DNA of 64,000 nucleotides from Evansella sp. LMS18 (GCF_024362785.1 NZ_CP093301.1:3100001-3164000), one strand, 5' to 3'. Shown: positions 19,159 to 31,440, counted from the stretch's first letter. Translations and numbers: made by a program. The notes: generated by a model not told the origin, from the letters alone.

Positions 19159-20752
19159 GAAACATGATCATATTTCTTTCCAAGATTATAACATGGATCA
19201 GCTGTATTTACCAATGGATCTTGAAGTAGAAATCCCAACCCATCACGTTTGTCGCATTGTCAATCGAGCCGTGGAAGAACTCGATGAGAATATTCTCTAT
19301 CGGTGTTATGACGGGGGCGGACGTCCTCCTTATCATCCGAAAATGATGTTAAAAATTATCCTCTATGCCTATACCCAGAAAATCTACTCCTCCAGACAAA
19401 TCGCAAAACAGCTTAAGGAAAATATTTATTTTATGTGGCTGGCTCGCCACCAACAGCCGGACTTCCGCACCATTAACCGTTTTCGCTCCGAGAAAATGAA
19501 AGAAATTATCTATGAGATTTTCTTTTCTATCGTTGATCTCCTTCGGAATCATGGTCTCGTAAAGTTAGAAGACTACTTCCTTGATGGCACCAAGGTTGAA
19601 GCTAACGCCAATAAGTATACGTTCGTCTGGCGAAAAGCCACCGAGCGCTACGACAGTCAGCTCAACGAAAAGTACCATAAGATTATGCAGGGTATAGAGA
19701 AGGTGACCCGGCAAGACGAGGATCACGCAGGAGAGTTGGACGAACAAGAGAAACTAGAGGCTGACCCAATCACTTCGGAGGACATCAAACAGTCCATTAC
19801 TGAACTCGAAGAGAAACTGGCTGAGGCACCACAAAACCGTGAGGTTAAAAAGGCGAAGCGCCTTCTTGAAAAGGATCTCCTTCCACGAAAAGAAAAATAT
19901 GAGACGCAAAAAGAAATTCTGGACGGCCGAAACAGTTACTCTAAAACCGACACTGATGCGAGTTTCATGAGAATGAAGGATGACCACATGCGTAACGGCC
20001 AGCTTAAGCCAGGCTACAATATACAGACAGGGACAGAAAACCAGTTTATCATCGGATTTAGCCTTCATCAGCGAGCTGGAGATCCAGGCTGCCTGAAACC
20101 ACACTTCGATTTACTGGAAAAATACGGTCGCCGACTTCCCAACAACCTGATCGCCGATTCTGGCTATGGAAGTGAGGAAAACTACTCCTTTTGTGAAGAG
20201 AAGAAGATAGAAGCCTATGTGAAATACAGTACACTGGATAAGGAACAGACCAAAAAGTTTAAAGATCAGCTCGGTCGGGTGGAGAACCTCCAATATGATG
20301 AAGAGGAAGACGAGTGGATATGCGCTAATAATAAGCGTCTTACGTTTCAGTATAATTCTGATCGAAAAACAGAAAACGGTTATACGACAATCAAACGTGT
20401 TTACCGGTGCGTGGATTGCCACGGCTGTCCTTTCCAGGAAATATGCGCTAAAGGAAAAGATACGAAAACGATTAGTGTGTCCATGAAGAATCAGGCACAG
20501 CGAAGGCAGGTTCGGGAACGGCTTCAGACAGAAACTGGAAGTCAGCTTTACCGGCGGAGGAAGTGTGACGTAGAGCCGGTTTTTGGACAAATTAAATATA
20601 ACCGGGGCTTTAATCGGTTCCATCTGAGAGGCCTTTCCAAAACGACGCTGGAATGGGGTCTTCTTTGTATTGCCCATAACTTTCTAAAATGGGAAACACA
20701 TCTAAAGTTCAAGGGCCAAAAAGAAACAAAAAGAGAGCCGAAGGCAGGATAA
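19157..20752 (+). CDS. IS1182-family transposase
   Basis: A 531-residue transposase. The N-terminal domain (about residues 1-130, with GRPPYHPKMMLKIILYAY and FMWLARHQQPDFRTINRFR) is typical of the IS1182/DUF772 family. The DDE core follows: Asp in DYFLDGTKVEANANKY, the charged linker region (residues about 165-260), Asp in LIADSGYGSEENY, and Glu in RKCDVEPVFGQIKYNRGFNRF. A cysteine cluster (CVDCHGCPFQEIC) precedes the Glu. Starts at ATG 19157 behind AGGAGG. Intact, so the element may be active. Confidence 0.95.
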   Translation: MKHDHISFQDYNMDQLYLPMDLEVEIPTHHVCRIVNRAVEELDENILYRCYDGGGRPPYHPKMMLKIILYAYTQKIYSSRQIAKQLKENIYFMWLARHQQPDFRTINRFRSEKMKEIIYEIFFSIVDLLRNHGLVKLEDYFLDGTKVEANANKYTFVWRKATERYDSQLNEKYHKIMQGIEKVTRQDEDHAGELDEQEKLEADPITSEDIKQSITELEEKLAEAPQNREVKKAKRLLEKDLLPRKEKYETQKEILDGRNSYSKTDTDASFMRMKDDHMRNGQLKPGYNIQTGTENQFIIGFSLHQRAGDPGCLKPHFDLLEKYGRRLPNNLIADSGYGSEENYSFCEEKKIEAYVKYSTLDKEQTKKFKDQLGRVENLQYDEEEDEWICANNKRLTFQYNSDRKTENGYTTIKRVYRCVDCHGCPFQEICAKGKDTKTISVSMKNQAQRRQVRERLQTETGSQLYRRRKCDVEPVFGQIKYNRGFNRFHLRGLSKTTLEWGLLCIAHNFLKWETHLKFKGQKETKREPKAG

Positions 20753-20861
20753 GAGGCCTTCGACTCTCGAAAATCAACCAAAAACAGCTTTACAAAAAAG
20801 AGGCTGTCCTTTAAAGGTCGCAATTTAGCGACCTTTTGGGACACCCTCGTTCTATTTACTG

Positions 20862-21017
20862 TTTATCCCGATGTAAACGTCCGTAAAACTCCCGCCTCAA
20901 AACAGGAGTGGAAGCGAAGATATTCAGGCGGGAGATAACGGACGCAAACATCCCAATTGGTTCAACTAACAATCAGTAGGGGATCAATAACCCCCACTGA
21001 TTAAAGGTTCACTTTAT
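20862..21017 (+). repeat. Full copy of the ~156-bp dispersed repeat (type A)
   Basis: Runs from TTTATCCCGATGTAAACG to GGTTCACTTTATA. Nested complements: CGTCCGT with ACGGACG, ACTCCCGCCT with AGGCGGGAG. A second hairpin follows, AATCAGT...ACTGATT around GGGG/CCCC. It begins 13 bases after the IS1182 right end and lies downstream of modB, antisense to it. Confidence 0.85.
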
Positions 21018-21032
21018 AGCGTCCTGTTTTAA

Positions 21033-21701
21033 TCAGGAAGACTTTTTCAGCTGGACAAAAAACAGCAGGAAAAACGAGAGGGCTACTATAGAGAGAACCC
21101 AGTACATGGCAAGCTCTGTTCTTCCCGTTTCCACTGCTACATATATGGCAGTAGGGACAGTCTGGGTTCTGCCGGGAATATTGCCTGCGAACATTAAGGT
21201 GGCGCCAAATTCCCCGAGTGCCCTTGCCGCACCAAGAACGAAACCGACCAATAATACATTTTTTGAGAGTGGGAAGGTTACGTAACGAAAGATCTGAAAA
21301 GAATTTCCCCCAAGGACTTTTCCAACCTCTTCCAAATCCTGATCCACCTGTTCAAACCCGGCTTTAAAGGTTTGATACATCAGGGGAAAGGCGACTACGG
21401 TTGCTGCGAGAACTGCAGCAGTTACAGAAAATACAATGGACTGATTAAAAACAGTTTCAAATATTTGTCCGACTGTACTGTTTCGCCCGAAAAAATAAAG
21501 CAGCCCGAAACCAATAACTGTTGGAGGGAGAACGAGCGGCAGCATAAGGATAGTTTCAATAATATATTTACCTTTGAAGTTTTTTCGTTTCATTAAAGCA
21601 GCAGCTAAAACTGCAAGTAAAAATGCAGTGACACTGGCAATAATCGTTACTCTTACTGAAATGAAGATCGGCGACCAAAAATCTAAATACATCTGTATCA
21701 C
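21033..21701 (-). CDS. modB: Molybdate ABC transporter permease ModB
   Basis: A 222-residue permease with about five membrane helices and the ABC-permease EAA loop (LEEVGKVLGGNSFQIFRYVTFP, seen in part), then ARALGEFGATLMFAGN, which is characteristic of molybdate/sulfate-type ModB/CysT permeases. It follows modA with a gap of only four bases. No modC ATPase gene is adjacent; downstream is the type A repeat and IS1182 element. The ATPase must come from elsewhere, or was lost or separated. Confidence 0.92.
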   Translation of the reverse strand: MIQMYLDFWSPIFISVRVTIIASVTAFLLAVLAAALMKRKNFKGKYIIETILMLPLVLPPTVIGFGLLYFFGRNSTVGQIFETVFNQSIVFSVTAAVLAATVVAFPLMYQTFKAGFEQVDQDLEEVGKVLGGNSFQIFRYVTFPLSKNVLLVGFVLGAARALGEFGATLMFAGNIPGRTQTVPTAIYVAVETGRTELAMYWVLSIVALSFFLLFFVQLKKSS

Positions 21702-21705
21702 TCAT

Positions 21706-22467
21706 TTATCTGAAAATAGTGAACCCATTAGCTTCAAATATACTGCTGGCTTCTTCGCTCTGAAGCCATTCAAGGAAATCCTCTGCCTCAGCAGGTGAGC
21801 TCGCTTCAGAAAGGAGCCCTGCAGGGTAATAGACAGGCGAATAGGTACTTTCATCAATTATATCAAATACTTTCACACTTTCTGAGACTCCTGCATCTGT
21901 CTCATAAACAACGGCAGTATCCACATTGCCTGTTTCTGCGTAGGTAAGGGCTTGCCTGGTGTCATTAGTATAAACTATTTTTTCCTCAATCTCATCCAAT
22001 ACCCCCGCATTTCTGAGAGCCTCTTCGGCATATCTCCCCACCGGTACAAGTTCAGGTTGTCCTATTGCTATACTGTCTGTTTCAGGTCCGGCCAGGTCAT
22101 TTAAGGAGGAATACTGAAAGTCGTGATTCATTGAGGCTATCAGTACTAACCGATTTTGAAGGAGATTAACTCTGCTGAGAACAGCACCTTCCTCTTCAAG
22201 GCTGTCCATATCTTCTACTGATGCGGAAAGGAAAATATCAGCGGGGGACCCTTGCATAATCTGCTGGCGAAGCCTTCCGGAAGACGAGAAGTTAAAGATA
22301 AGTTCAGTGTTTTCACTGTAATTAGTATAGCTTTCTTCTATTTCTGACATTACGTCTGACAGACTGGCAGCCGCCAGAATGTATAGTTCCGTTTTATCTT
22401 CGTTATTTGAGCAGCCTGCTATTAAAAATAATACAGCAGCTGTTAAGTAAATATAGATTTTCTTCAT
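21706..22467 (-). CDS. modA: Molybdate-binding lipoprotein ModA
   Basis: A 253-residue periplasmic-type binding protein. The N-terminus is a lipoprotein signal peptide with lipobox IAGC (Cys near residue 19). Family motifs: LYILAAASLSDVMSEI, FNFSSSGRLRQQIMQGSPADIFLSA and VYTNDTRQALTYAETGNVDTAVVYETDA. It captures molybdate (or tungstate) outside the membrane for ModB. Starts at ATG 22467. Translationally linked to modB. Confidence 0.93.
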   Translation of the reverse strand: MKKIYIYLTAAVLFLIAGCSNNEDKTELYILAAASLSDVMSEIEESYTNYSENTELIFNFSSSGRLRQQIMQGSPADIFLSASVEDMDSLEEEGAVLSRVNLLQNRLVLIASMNHDFQYSSLNDLAGPETDSIAIGQPELVPVGRYAEEALRNAGVLDEIEEKIVYTNDTRQALTYAETGNVDTAVVYETDAGVSESVKVFDIIDESTYSPVYYPAGLLSEASSPAEAEDFLEWLQSEEASSIFEANGFTIFR

Positions 22468-22593
22468 AATTAATCTAATTCTCCAATCTGTTTTAGCATC
22501 GTTAGTAACGTGTCAGGATAATTATATATTCTACAGGAAGATGGATGTAGTGGGAGAGCTTAATTATGAAAATAGAATGAATCATTAAGAAAA

Positions 22594-22621
22594 CAAGAAA
22601 AAAAGGCCTGTATTTCAGGCC
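22594..22621 (-). terminator. Terminator of the 58-aa membrane protein gene
   Basis: On the minus strand, GGCCTG-AAATA-CAGGCC followed by TTTTTTTC, eight bases after the stop codon. Confidence 0.85.
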
Positions 22622-22628
22622 AGTGACT

Positions 22629-22805
22629 CTAACAGGCATTTTCTTCCGGATCAGGAAGATGCTTTGTATAATATGCGCCGAGAAGTGTGAGCACTGCGGC
22701 GCCAATCCAGAAAACGGCTCCGTAAAGAGAAAGCCCCAGCATACCGATCACAAAGTAGAATAAGAGTATTCCCAGGAAACATAGAGGTGCCAGCCATAAC
22801 TTCAT
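22629..22805 (-). CDS. Small two-helix membrane protein (58 aa)
   Basis: Starts at ATG 22805 with GGAGGATGG upstream and ends at TAG 22629-22631. The product has two hydrophobic helices (about residues 4-24 and 28-47) and a short polar C-terminus (YYTKHLPDPEENAC). Its own ribosome site and terminator argue that it is real. Family not recognised. Confidence 0.7.
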   Translation of the reverse strand: MKLWLAPLCFLGILLFYFVIGMLGLSLYGAVFWIGAAVLTLLGAYYTKHLPDPEENAC

Positions 22806-22917
22806 AATACCATCCTCCTTAGAAAATCAGATCCAATCAGGTAATAATATTAATACCGTGACTATGGTGTTTATATTCCTGGTTAATTCTCCAGGGGATA
22901 CAGTTTTTCCTTTTAAA

Positions 22918-23568
22918 TTATAAAAAATCTTCCGGTTTATTAATATAGCCATACACATTTTCCAAGAACTTAGAGTCAAAGTTATGGTACCAGTTTTCGG
23001 GGAGGTCTATATGGGAGAGCAATTCTATAAAACTTTCCACTAAATTGCCGTCGAACTGGGACCATGAACATTCACGAAGTTCAGCGAAGGCTTCCTCACG
23101 GGTTTTCTTTACCTTGCTGTAGTTTCTCAAGTCATATGTCATAGTGTCGAAGGAATCGCAAATTCGTATGATCCTTCCTTCAATTGTAATGTTTTCGCCG
23201 GTAAGTCCCCGGGGATAACCGGTTCCGTCCCAGTTTTCATGATGGTCCCTTATGTACTCAGCAACAAGGGTTTTCCCAAGTTCCTTTCTGACTATCCGGT
23301 TTCCTATATGGCAGTGTGTTTCCACTATTGTTTTTTCCATCGAGTTAAGCCTGCCGGGCTTAAATAATATTTCCTTTGAGAGAGCCATCTTTCCTATGTC
23401 ATGAAGCAATGCAGCAATACGAAGATCATCAGAGTAATAGCCGGTTTTTTTGCCAAGCATAGCGGAAAGATACATTACACGCCAGGAATGATGCTTAAAT
23501 TCCTTTAATACTTCATTGTCCTGGGATATGTGTTCAAACAGGGATTCAGGGGTCCTTTTTTTAGTCAT
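22918..23568 (-). CDS. HD-GYP-type HD domain phosphohydrolase
   Basis: A 216-residue single-domain protein. Metal-binding motifs: H in EFKHHSWRVMYLS, HDIGKM, HCHIGNR, HHENWDGTGYPRGL (the HHExxDGxGYP signature with GYP) and ICDSFDTMT. HD-GYP proteins typically hydrolyse cyclic di-GMP, but this one has no sensor or receiver domain, so its input is unknown. The C-terminal ~40 residues lie outside the fold. Monocistronic on the minus strand. Confidence 0.85.
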   Translation of the reverse strand: MTKKRTPESLFEHISQDNEVLKEFKHHSWRVMYLSAMLGKKTGYYSDDLRIAALLHDIGKMALSKEILFKPGRLNSMEKTIVETHCHIGNRIVRKELGKTLVAEYIRDHHENWDGTGYPRGLTGENITIEGRIIRICDSFDTMTYDLRNYSKVKKTREEAFAELRECSWSQFDGNLVESFIELLSHIDLPENWYHNFDSKFLENVYGYINKPEDFL

Positions 23569-23594
23569 GGTAGAGCTCCTTTTTAAGGCGTGTA

Positions 23595-23753
23595 TTTATC
23601 CCAATGTAACCGTCCGAAAAACTCCCGCCTCATAACAGGAGTGGAAGCGAAGTTGTTTAGGCGGGAGATAACGGACGCTAACATCCCGAGTGGTTCAACT
23701 AACAATCAGAGGGGGATGAATAACCACCCTCACGGATTGAAGGTTCACTTTAT
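23595..23753 (+). repeat. Full copy of the type A dispersed repeat
   Basis: About 159 bp, from TTTATCCCAATGTAACCG to GGTTCACTTTAT. CGTCCG / CGGACG and CTCCCGCCT / AGGCGGGAG arms are intact. The second hairpin differs in sequence from the other copies (CAATC...GATTG with GAGGG/CCCTC) but still pairs. It lies upstream of the HD-GYP gene, whose start is 27 bases away on the other strand. Confidence 0.87.
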
Positions 23754-23836
23754 GAAGTCTAGGGGGAGTATTTCGCTGCTCTAAATACTTAGTTTAATTT
23801 TTACAAATATGAGTGTTTATAGCAAGAGTTTTTTAC

Positions 23837-23866
23837 AAAAAAACAGGCACCGGTGAGGGGTGCCTG
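23837..23866 (-). terminator. Terminator of the branched-chain amino acid cluster
   Basis: On the minus strand CAGGCACC (complement of 23859-23866) pairs with GGTGCCTG (complement of 23844-23851), followed by TTTTTTTG. It lies just after the threonine dehydratase stop. Confidence 0.87.
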
Positions 23867-23874
23867 CTGGATCA

Positions 23875-24861
23875 TTAACGACTGTACATAGGTTGTTTAT
23901 ATGGTTCAGACAGTAATTCGGTGTTCCGCGATAATTCCTTAATTTTTACGAGCTTTCCAAAATCGATATTTCCTCCGCTCACAATCAAGCCGCAATTTCT
24001 TCCAGGAATAGAGTCCTTATACTTCAGAAGTGCAGCCAGAGCAGCAGCTCCTGCCCCTTCGATAAGTGTTTTCTGCCTTTCGAGCATGAATATAATTGCG
24101 GCAGCTATTTCTTCATCGGAAACAACGAGCAAGTCGTCCACGTATTTATTGATTATATGTGAAGAATGAACCCCTGGTCTTTTTACAGCTATTCCTTCAG
24201 CTAAGGTTGCTACCTCACTTAATGGAGCAGAGGCAGGGAAATGGTAATTATTGTACATTGCACAGGCTCCTTTTGCCTGAACTCCGATTACCTTTATTTT
24301 TGGGTTTATATGTTTTGCGGCTATTGCAACTCCGCTTATTAAACCGCCGCCTCCGACAGGAGCGATAATGGTATCGAGAAATGGCTCCTGCTGAAGCATT
24401 TCGAATGCTACGGTGCCCTGGCCTGCCATTACATCATAATCATCAAAGGGGTGTAAAAAGTAGCCGCCGTATTTCTTTTCTTCCTTCAATGCAGCATCGT
24501 AAGCTTCCTGGAAAGAAGCTCCTGTGATAACTATATCTGCACCATAGCTTCTTGTTGATTCAATTTTGGCGGCCGGTGTGTTAGCCGGCATATAAATTTT
24601 AGCTTTGATGTTCCTTTTCTTTGCAGCTAAGGCCACGCCCTGGGCATGGTTTCCAGCTGAGGCAGCGATTACTCCATTTTTTAATTTGCTGTCAGAAAGG
24701 AGCGACATTTTGTATGCTGCGCCTCTTAATTTAAAGGAACCGGTTTTTTGCTTGTTTTCCATCTTTAGAAATACGTTTTTCCCTGCCATTCTGTTAATGG
24801 AATCAGAGGAGACAAGAGGTGTTCTGTGCACCAGTCTTCCTAAGTATTCCATAGCATCCAT
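23875..24861 (-). CDS. ilvA: Threonine dehydratase, short form without ACT domain
   Basis: PLP enzyme converting threonine to 2-oxobutyrate, the first step to isoleucine. The PLP lysine is in KTGSFKLRGA, the phosphate-binding loop is VGGGGLISG, and ASAGNHAQGVA is the conserved Asn segment. At about 328 residues it lacks the C-terminal regulatory domain of classical IlvA, so isoleucine feedback is not expected. The ATG at 24861 leaves only 13 residues before HRTPL. Homologous sequence continues upstream (LTVTSV), and an ATT codon at 24891-24889 lies nine bases after AGGAG, so translation may begin there. It is the last gene of the ilv-leu cluster; symbol by context. Confidence 0.85.
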   Translation of the reverse strand: MDAMEYLGRLVHRTPLVSSDSINRMAGKNVFLKMENKQKTGSFKLRGAAYKMSLLSDSKLKNGVIAASAGNHAQGVALAAKKRNIKAKIYMPANTPAAKIESTRSYGADIVITGASFQEAYDAALKEEKKYGGYFLHPFDDYDVMAGQGTVAFEMLQQEPFLDTIIAPVGGGGLISGVAIAAKHINPKIKVIGVQAKGACAMYNNYHFPASAPLSEVATLAEGIAVKRPGVHSSHIINKYVDDLLVVSDEEIAAAIIFMLERQKTLIEGAGAAALAALLKYKDSIPGRNCGLIVSGGNIDFGKLVKIKELSRNTELLSEPYKQPMYSR

Positions 24862-24972
24862 TACTGAAGTTACGGTTAAGCAATTCCCAATGTCTTCACT
24901 CTCCTGATTTTTAGTATCGTTTTAATTATTTCCATCATCGGCCATTCACGGAAAGACCTACGTTCACGGATT

Positions 24973-25560
24973 TTATTTAGCGGCTTGTTGTTCATATTCT
25001 GTAATCTTCGCTTCGTAATTTAAAGTTACACCGATTTCGTCCCAGCCGTTTAAAAGCATCTCTTTATGGTGGGGGAGAATCTGGAATTCAGTCCGGAAGC
25101 CAAAATCGTCGGATACTGTCTGTCTTTCCAGATCAACTGTCAGTTTATAGCTTCCCGTTTCTGCTTTTTTAACAATGTACTCTTTTTCTTCCTCGTTTAA
25201 CTGAAGAGGGAGGAGGCCATTTTTAAAACAGTTATTATAGAATATATCTGCGAAGCTTGGAGCGATGATTACTTTAAAACCGTAATCCTCCAGCGCCCAG
25301 GGGGCATGCTCCCGGGAAGAACCGCAGCCGAAATTTTCCCCGGCTGCAAGAATGGAGGCTCCTTTGTATTCAGCTTTGTTCAAAGGAAAGTTATCCTTAG
25401 CCTTCCCGTCATCTTCAAACCGCCAGTGGAAAAATAAGAATTCTCCGAACCCCTGTCGTTCTATTCGTTTAAGAAACTGCTTCGGTATAATCTGGTCAGT
25501 ATCAATATTTGTCCTGTTAAGAGGGCAGACAAGCCCTGTGTGCAGTTTGAAAGGTTCCAA
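24973..25560 (-). CDS. leuD: 3-isopropylmalate dehydratase small subunit
   Basis: Swivelling domain that pairs with LeuC to isomerise 2- to 3-isopropylmalate. The 195 residues include NRTNIDTDQIIPKQFLK, the signature ENFGCGSSREHAPWAL and IIAPSFADIFYNNCFKNG. Starts at ATG 25560, 15 bases after the leuC stop. Part of the leu operon. Confidence 0.97.
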   Translation of the reverse strand: MEPFKLHTGLVCPLNRTNIDTDQIIPKQFLKRIERQGFGEFLFFHWRFEDDGKAKDNFPLNKAEYKGASILAAGENFGCGSSREHAPWALEDYGFKVIIAPSFADIFYNNCFKNGLLPLQLNEEEKEYIVKKAETGSYKLTVDLERQTVSDDFGFRTEFQILPHHKEMLLNGWDEIGVTLNYEAKITEYEQQAAK

Positions 25561-25575
25561 TCCTGATCACTCCTG

Positions 25576-26997
25576 TTAAGTTAATGCTGTAAACTCGCTA
25601 TACTCCCGGACATCAACGAAGTGGCCTTCAACAGCTGACGCAGCTGCCATTTCAGGGCTGACAAGGTGGGTGCGCGCACCGTTACCCTGCCGGCCTTCGA
25701 AATTCCTGTTAGAGGTTGAGGCACATCTCCCGCCAGGAGGCACTATATCGTCGTTCATAGCCAGGCACATGCTGCAGCCGGCTTCCCGCCATTCAAAACC
25801 CGCTTGTTTAAAAATCAGGTCAATGCCCTCTTTTTCTGCATCCTGTTTAACTTTAAAGGAACCAGGTACAACAATTGCTCTAACAGAAGGATGGACTTTC
25901 CTGCCTCTAATTACAGCGGCCGCCTTCTTCAGGTCACTTAACCGGGAGTTCGTGCAGGAGCCGATAAATACATGATCAATCTTAATCGACGAAATCGGCT
26001 GGCCTGGTTGCAGACCCATATAGTCAAGGGCATTAAGAATTTCTTCTTTTTTAGCCGGATTTCCCGCATTTTCAGGCCCGGGCACAGATGCACTTACCGG
26101 AAGGCACATTCCAGGGTTGGTTCCCCAGGTTACCTGAGGCTCTACTTCTGAAGCGTTTATTTCGAGAGTTTTATCATAGGCTGCCCCTTCGTCAGTTGCC
26201 AGGCTGTTCCACTGCTCCACTGCTTTAACGAAATCCTCGCCCTCTGGAACATGGCGTCTTCCTTTTAAATAATCATAAGTTGTTTGATCCGGGCTGATTA
26301 AACCGGCACGGGCACCAGCTTCAATCGACATATTGCATACGGTCATTCTCTCCTCCATAGACAGAGAGCGGATCGCTTCGCCTGTATATTCAATTACATA
26401 GCCTGTGCCAAAGCGGACGCCGTATTTAGCGATGATCGCAAGAATTAAATCCTTTGCCGTCACGCCGGTTCCGAGTGTTCCGTTAACTTTTAAATTCAAT
26501 GTTTTCGGTCGTGACTGCCATAATGTCTGGCTGGCCAGTACATGTTCAACTTCACTGGTGCCGATACCAAAAGCAAGAGCACCGAATGCACCGTGGGTAG
26601 AGGTATGGCTGTCCCCGCATACAATTGTCCTCCCAGGCTGGGTAAGCCCCAGCTCCGGGCCGATAACGTGGACAATTCCCTGGTCCGGATGGTCGATATC
26701 TGCAAGGGGGATGTTAAACTCCCTGCAGTTTTCTTCCAGTGTCTGCATCTGTTTCAGGGCAATTTTGTCATTAATGATATGACGGTTTATTGTCGGGACA
26801 TTGTGGTCCATAGTTGCGAATGTTCGTTCAGGCCGCCGGACATTTCGATTCTTTATTCTGAGTCCCTCGAAAGCCTGGGGAGAAGTGACTTCATGGACTA
26901 AATGCAAATCAATATATATGAGGTCAGGCTTGTTTTCTTCCTGGTGGACTAAATGCTGTTCCCAGATTTTTTCGACTATAGTCTTAGGTTTGTTCAT
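25576..26997 (-). CDS. leuC: 3-isopropylmalate dehydratase large subunit
   Basis: Aconitase-family subunit carrying a 4Fe-4S cluster. The three cluster cysteines are visible in IGSCTNSR and [32 protein letters not shown] lies in the active site. 473 residues from ATG 26997, which has GAAAGGAG upstream; the longer open frame to 27045 lacks a ribosome site. Acts with LeuD in leucine synthesis. Confidence 0.97.
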   Translation of the reverse strand: MNKPKTIVEKIWEQHLVHQEENKPDLIYIDLHLVHEVTSPQAFEGLRIKNRNVRRPERTFATMDHNVPTINRHIINDKIALKQMQTLEENCREFNIPLADIDHPDQGIVHVIGPELGLTQPGRTIVCGDSHTSTHGAFGALAFGIGTSEVEHVLASQTLWQSRPKTLNLKVNGTLGTGVTAKDLILAIIAKYGVRFGTGYVIEYTGEAIRSLSMEERMTVCNMSIEAGARAGLISPDQTTYDYLKGRRHVPEGEDFVKAVEQWNSLATDEGAAYDKTLEINASEVEPQVTWGTNPGMCLPVSASVPGPENAGNPAKKEEILNALDYMGLQPGQPISSIKIDHVFIGSCTNSRLSDLKKAAAVIRGRKVHPSVRAIVVPGSFKVKQDAEKEGIDLIFKQAGFEWREAGCSMCLAMNDDIVPPGGRCASTSNRNFEGRQGNGARTHLVSPEMAAASAVEGHFVDVREYSEFTALT

Positions 26998-27070
26998 GGA
27001 ATTCTTCTCCTTTCTTGAAAAGTAAGAGAAATACAGGTTGGTCAAGGCCAGGGCCCTGGTTGTTTAAAAC

Positions 27071-28177
27071 TTAGGCATAACAGCTTAAAATACTATGGGC
27101 CGCACTCTCAGATGTAATATAGCTGACAACCTGAGCGGTCATTTCATCCGTATTCACTTTAGTGCCATTTTGAATCTGGAGATCTCCTGTAGAATATCCT
27201 TCTTTAAGTACATGCTCGACCCCTGCTTCAATTAGGCAGGCTTCCTCTTCCAGACCAAAGGAATATCTGAGCATCATCGCAGCTGAGAGAATCATAGCCA
27301 GTGGGTTAGCGACTCCTTTTCCCGCAATATCAGGTGCTGACCCATGTACCGGTTCATAAAGGCCAAAGCCATCCTCACGCAGACTCGCTGAAGGCAGCAT
27401 GCCGAGGGAGCCAGTTAACACTGATGCTTCATCGCTTAAGATGTCCCCGAACATATTTTCCGTTACAATAACATCAAATTGTGAAGGATTTGTTATCAGT
27501 TTCATTGCTGCTGCGTCCACGAGCAGATGTTCGACCTTCACATCGGGATAATTTACTTTTTTTGCTTCAACGACTTCCCGCCATAATTTACTGGATTCTA
27601 AAACATTCGCTTTATCAACCGAAGTAAGGTGTTTCCGACGCTCCCGGGCGCACTGAAACGCTTTATCAACGATTCTTTCAATTTCCTGTTTAGTGTAGGA
27701 TAAAGTATCAACTGCCGAGTTGCCTCCGTTGTCACGCTGGCTCGGTGTACCGAAGTAAAGCCCGCCTGTAAGTTCTCTTACTATAAGAAGATCGCTCCCA
27801 TTTACAACCTCTTCCTTTAATGGAGAGGCATGCAGCAGAGATGGAAATCCTTTAACAGGCCTTAAGTTTGCAAACAATCCCAGTTCTTTTCTGATTTGAA
27901 GCAAGCCTTTTTCAGGGCGCAAGTGAGAAGGATTTTTATCCCACTTAGGTCCGCCGACTGCGCCGAGCAGCACAGCGTCACTTGCTCTGCAGACCGCCGA
28001 AGTTTTTTCGGGAAGAGGGGTGCCGTGTTTATCTATGGCACTGCCGCCAATATCCGCAATCTGAAAGTTGAAGGTATGGTTGTACTCATCGGCAACCACC
28101 TGGAGAACCTGGACTGCTGAACTTATTACTTCACTGCCGATCCCGTCGCCAGGAAGAAGTGCAATTTGCTTATTCAT
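27071..28177 (-). CDS. leuB: 3-isopropylmalate dehydrogenase
   Basis: NAD-dependent oxidative decarboxylation of 3-isopropylmalate to the leucine 2-oxo acid. 368 residues, standard length. Motifs: LLPGDGIGSEV, RELTGGLYFG (substrate region) and the C-terminal signature NMFGDILSDEASVLTGSLGMLPSA. Starts at ATG 28177 with AGGAGG upstream. Between leuA and leuC. Confidence 0.97.
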   Translation of the reverse strand: MNKQIALLPGDGIGSEVISSAVQVLQVVADEYNHTFNFQIADIGGSAIDKHGTPLPEKTSAVCRASDAVLLGAVGGPKWDKNPSHLRPEKGLLQIRKELGLFANLRPVKGFPSLLHASPLKEEVVNGSDLLIVRELTGGLYFGTPSQRDNGGNSAVDTLSYTKQEIERIVDKAFQCARERRKHLTSVDKANVLESSKLWREVVEAKKVNYPDVKVEHLLVDAAAMKLITNPSQFDVIVTENMFGDILSDEASVLTGSLGMLPSASLREDGFGLYEPVHGSAPDIAGKGVANPLAMILSAAMMLRYSFGLEEEACLIEAGVEHVLKEGYSTGDLQIQNGTKVNTDEMTAQVVSYITSESAAHSILSCYA

Positions 28178-28263
28178 TGGGAAGACCTCCTTAGTCTCGA
28201 AAAAATTAAATTAGTAATCTATCACGTAAGTTGTTCAGCTCCAGACGCTTGCGCTTTTCTTAA

Positions 28264-30859
<2,596 letters not shown>

Positions 30860-30918
30860 TTATTTACAGTTTGAAGCTTTATAACTAGTAAGTTATGGCC
30901 GTTTGAAAAAACGGCTGG

Positions 30919-31440
30919 CTACTTTAACAGGCTGTACGTATTGAGTTCAACTGGCTGGGGCTGATGCCCGCGAAGGAAACCAGTCACCCCTGTCCTTGCC
31001 AGTTCTTTAATGCCGTATGGCCTTAACAGTTCAATTAGTGCTTCGATTTTTTCAGGCTTGCCGGTAGCCTGAATGGCAAGGCTGTTCCTGCTGACATCGA
31101 TGATTGAAGCCCTGAATGGCTCGATTATGCCCTGGATTTCGTTTCTCAGCTGGCTGCTGCTTACGATTTTTATCAGGGCCAGTTCCCTGACAACAATTGC
31201 TTTGTCGGTAATATCGGAAACCTTTAAAACATCGATTTGTTTATTTAATTGTTTAGTAAGCTGTTCAAGCTTCTGGTCGTCCTCCACATCAACGACAAAG
31301 GTCATCTTTGAAACCTGATCAGTTTCTGTCCGGCCTACGGAAATGCTTTCAATATTAAATTGTCTTTTTTGCAATAATCCGGTTACCCGGTTAAGGACAC
31401 CACAGCGGTTCTGAACAGTTGCAGTTATTATTCTTTTCAT
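30919..31440 (-). CDS. ilvN: Acetolactate synthase small (regulatory) subunit
   Basis: 173 residues: an N-terminal ACT domain ([20 protein letters not shown]) that gives valine feedback, and a C-terminal ALS_ss domain. Its ATG overlaps the ilvB stop by four bases (ATGA), indicating translational coupling. ilvH is the alternative name. Confidence 0.95.
   Translation of the reverse strand: MKRIITATVQNRCGVLNRVTGLLQKRQFNIESISVGRTETDQVSKMTFVVDVEDDQKLEQLTKQLNKQIDVLKVSDITDKAIVVRELALIKIVSSSQLRNEIQGIIEPFRASIIDVSRNSLAIQATGKPEKIEALIELLRPYGIKELARTGVTGFLRGHQPQPVELNTYSLLK

Larger units (their letters stand above)
18865..20848 (+). mobile_element. IS1182-type insertion sequence, about 1984 bp
   Basis: Terminal inverted repeats GAGGGTGTCCCAAAAG (18865-18880) and CTTTTGGGACACCCTC (20833-20848) are perfect over 16 bp, and 19 bp if flanking AAC/GTT is counted. 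It contains one intact transposase on the plus strand, a GC-rich non-coding palindromic segment near the left end, and hairpins near the right end (AAGGTCGC/GCGACCTT). Flanks AAC and GTT suggest insertion into a short palindrome. The right end abuts a full type A repeat. Confidence 0.9.

Noticed and set aside
23590..23784. 64-codon ORF in the type A repeat upstream of the HD-GYP gene
   Set aside because: It is a translation of the repeat, which is non-coding in the other copies.
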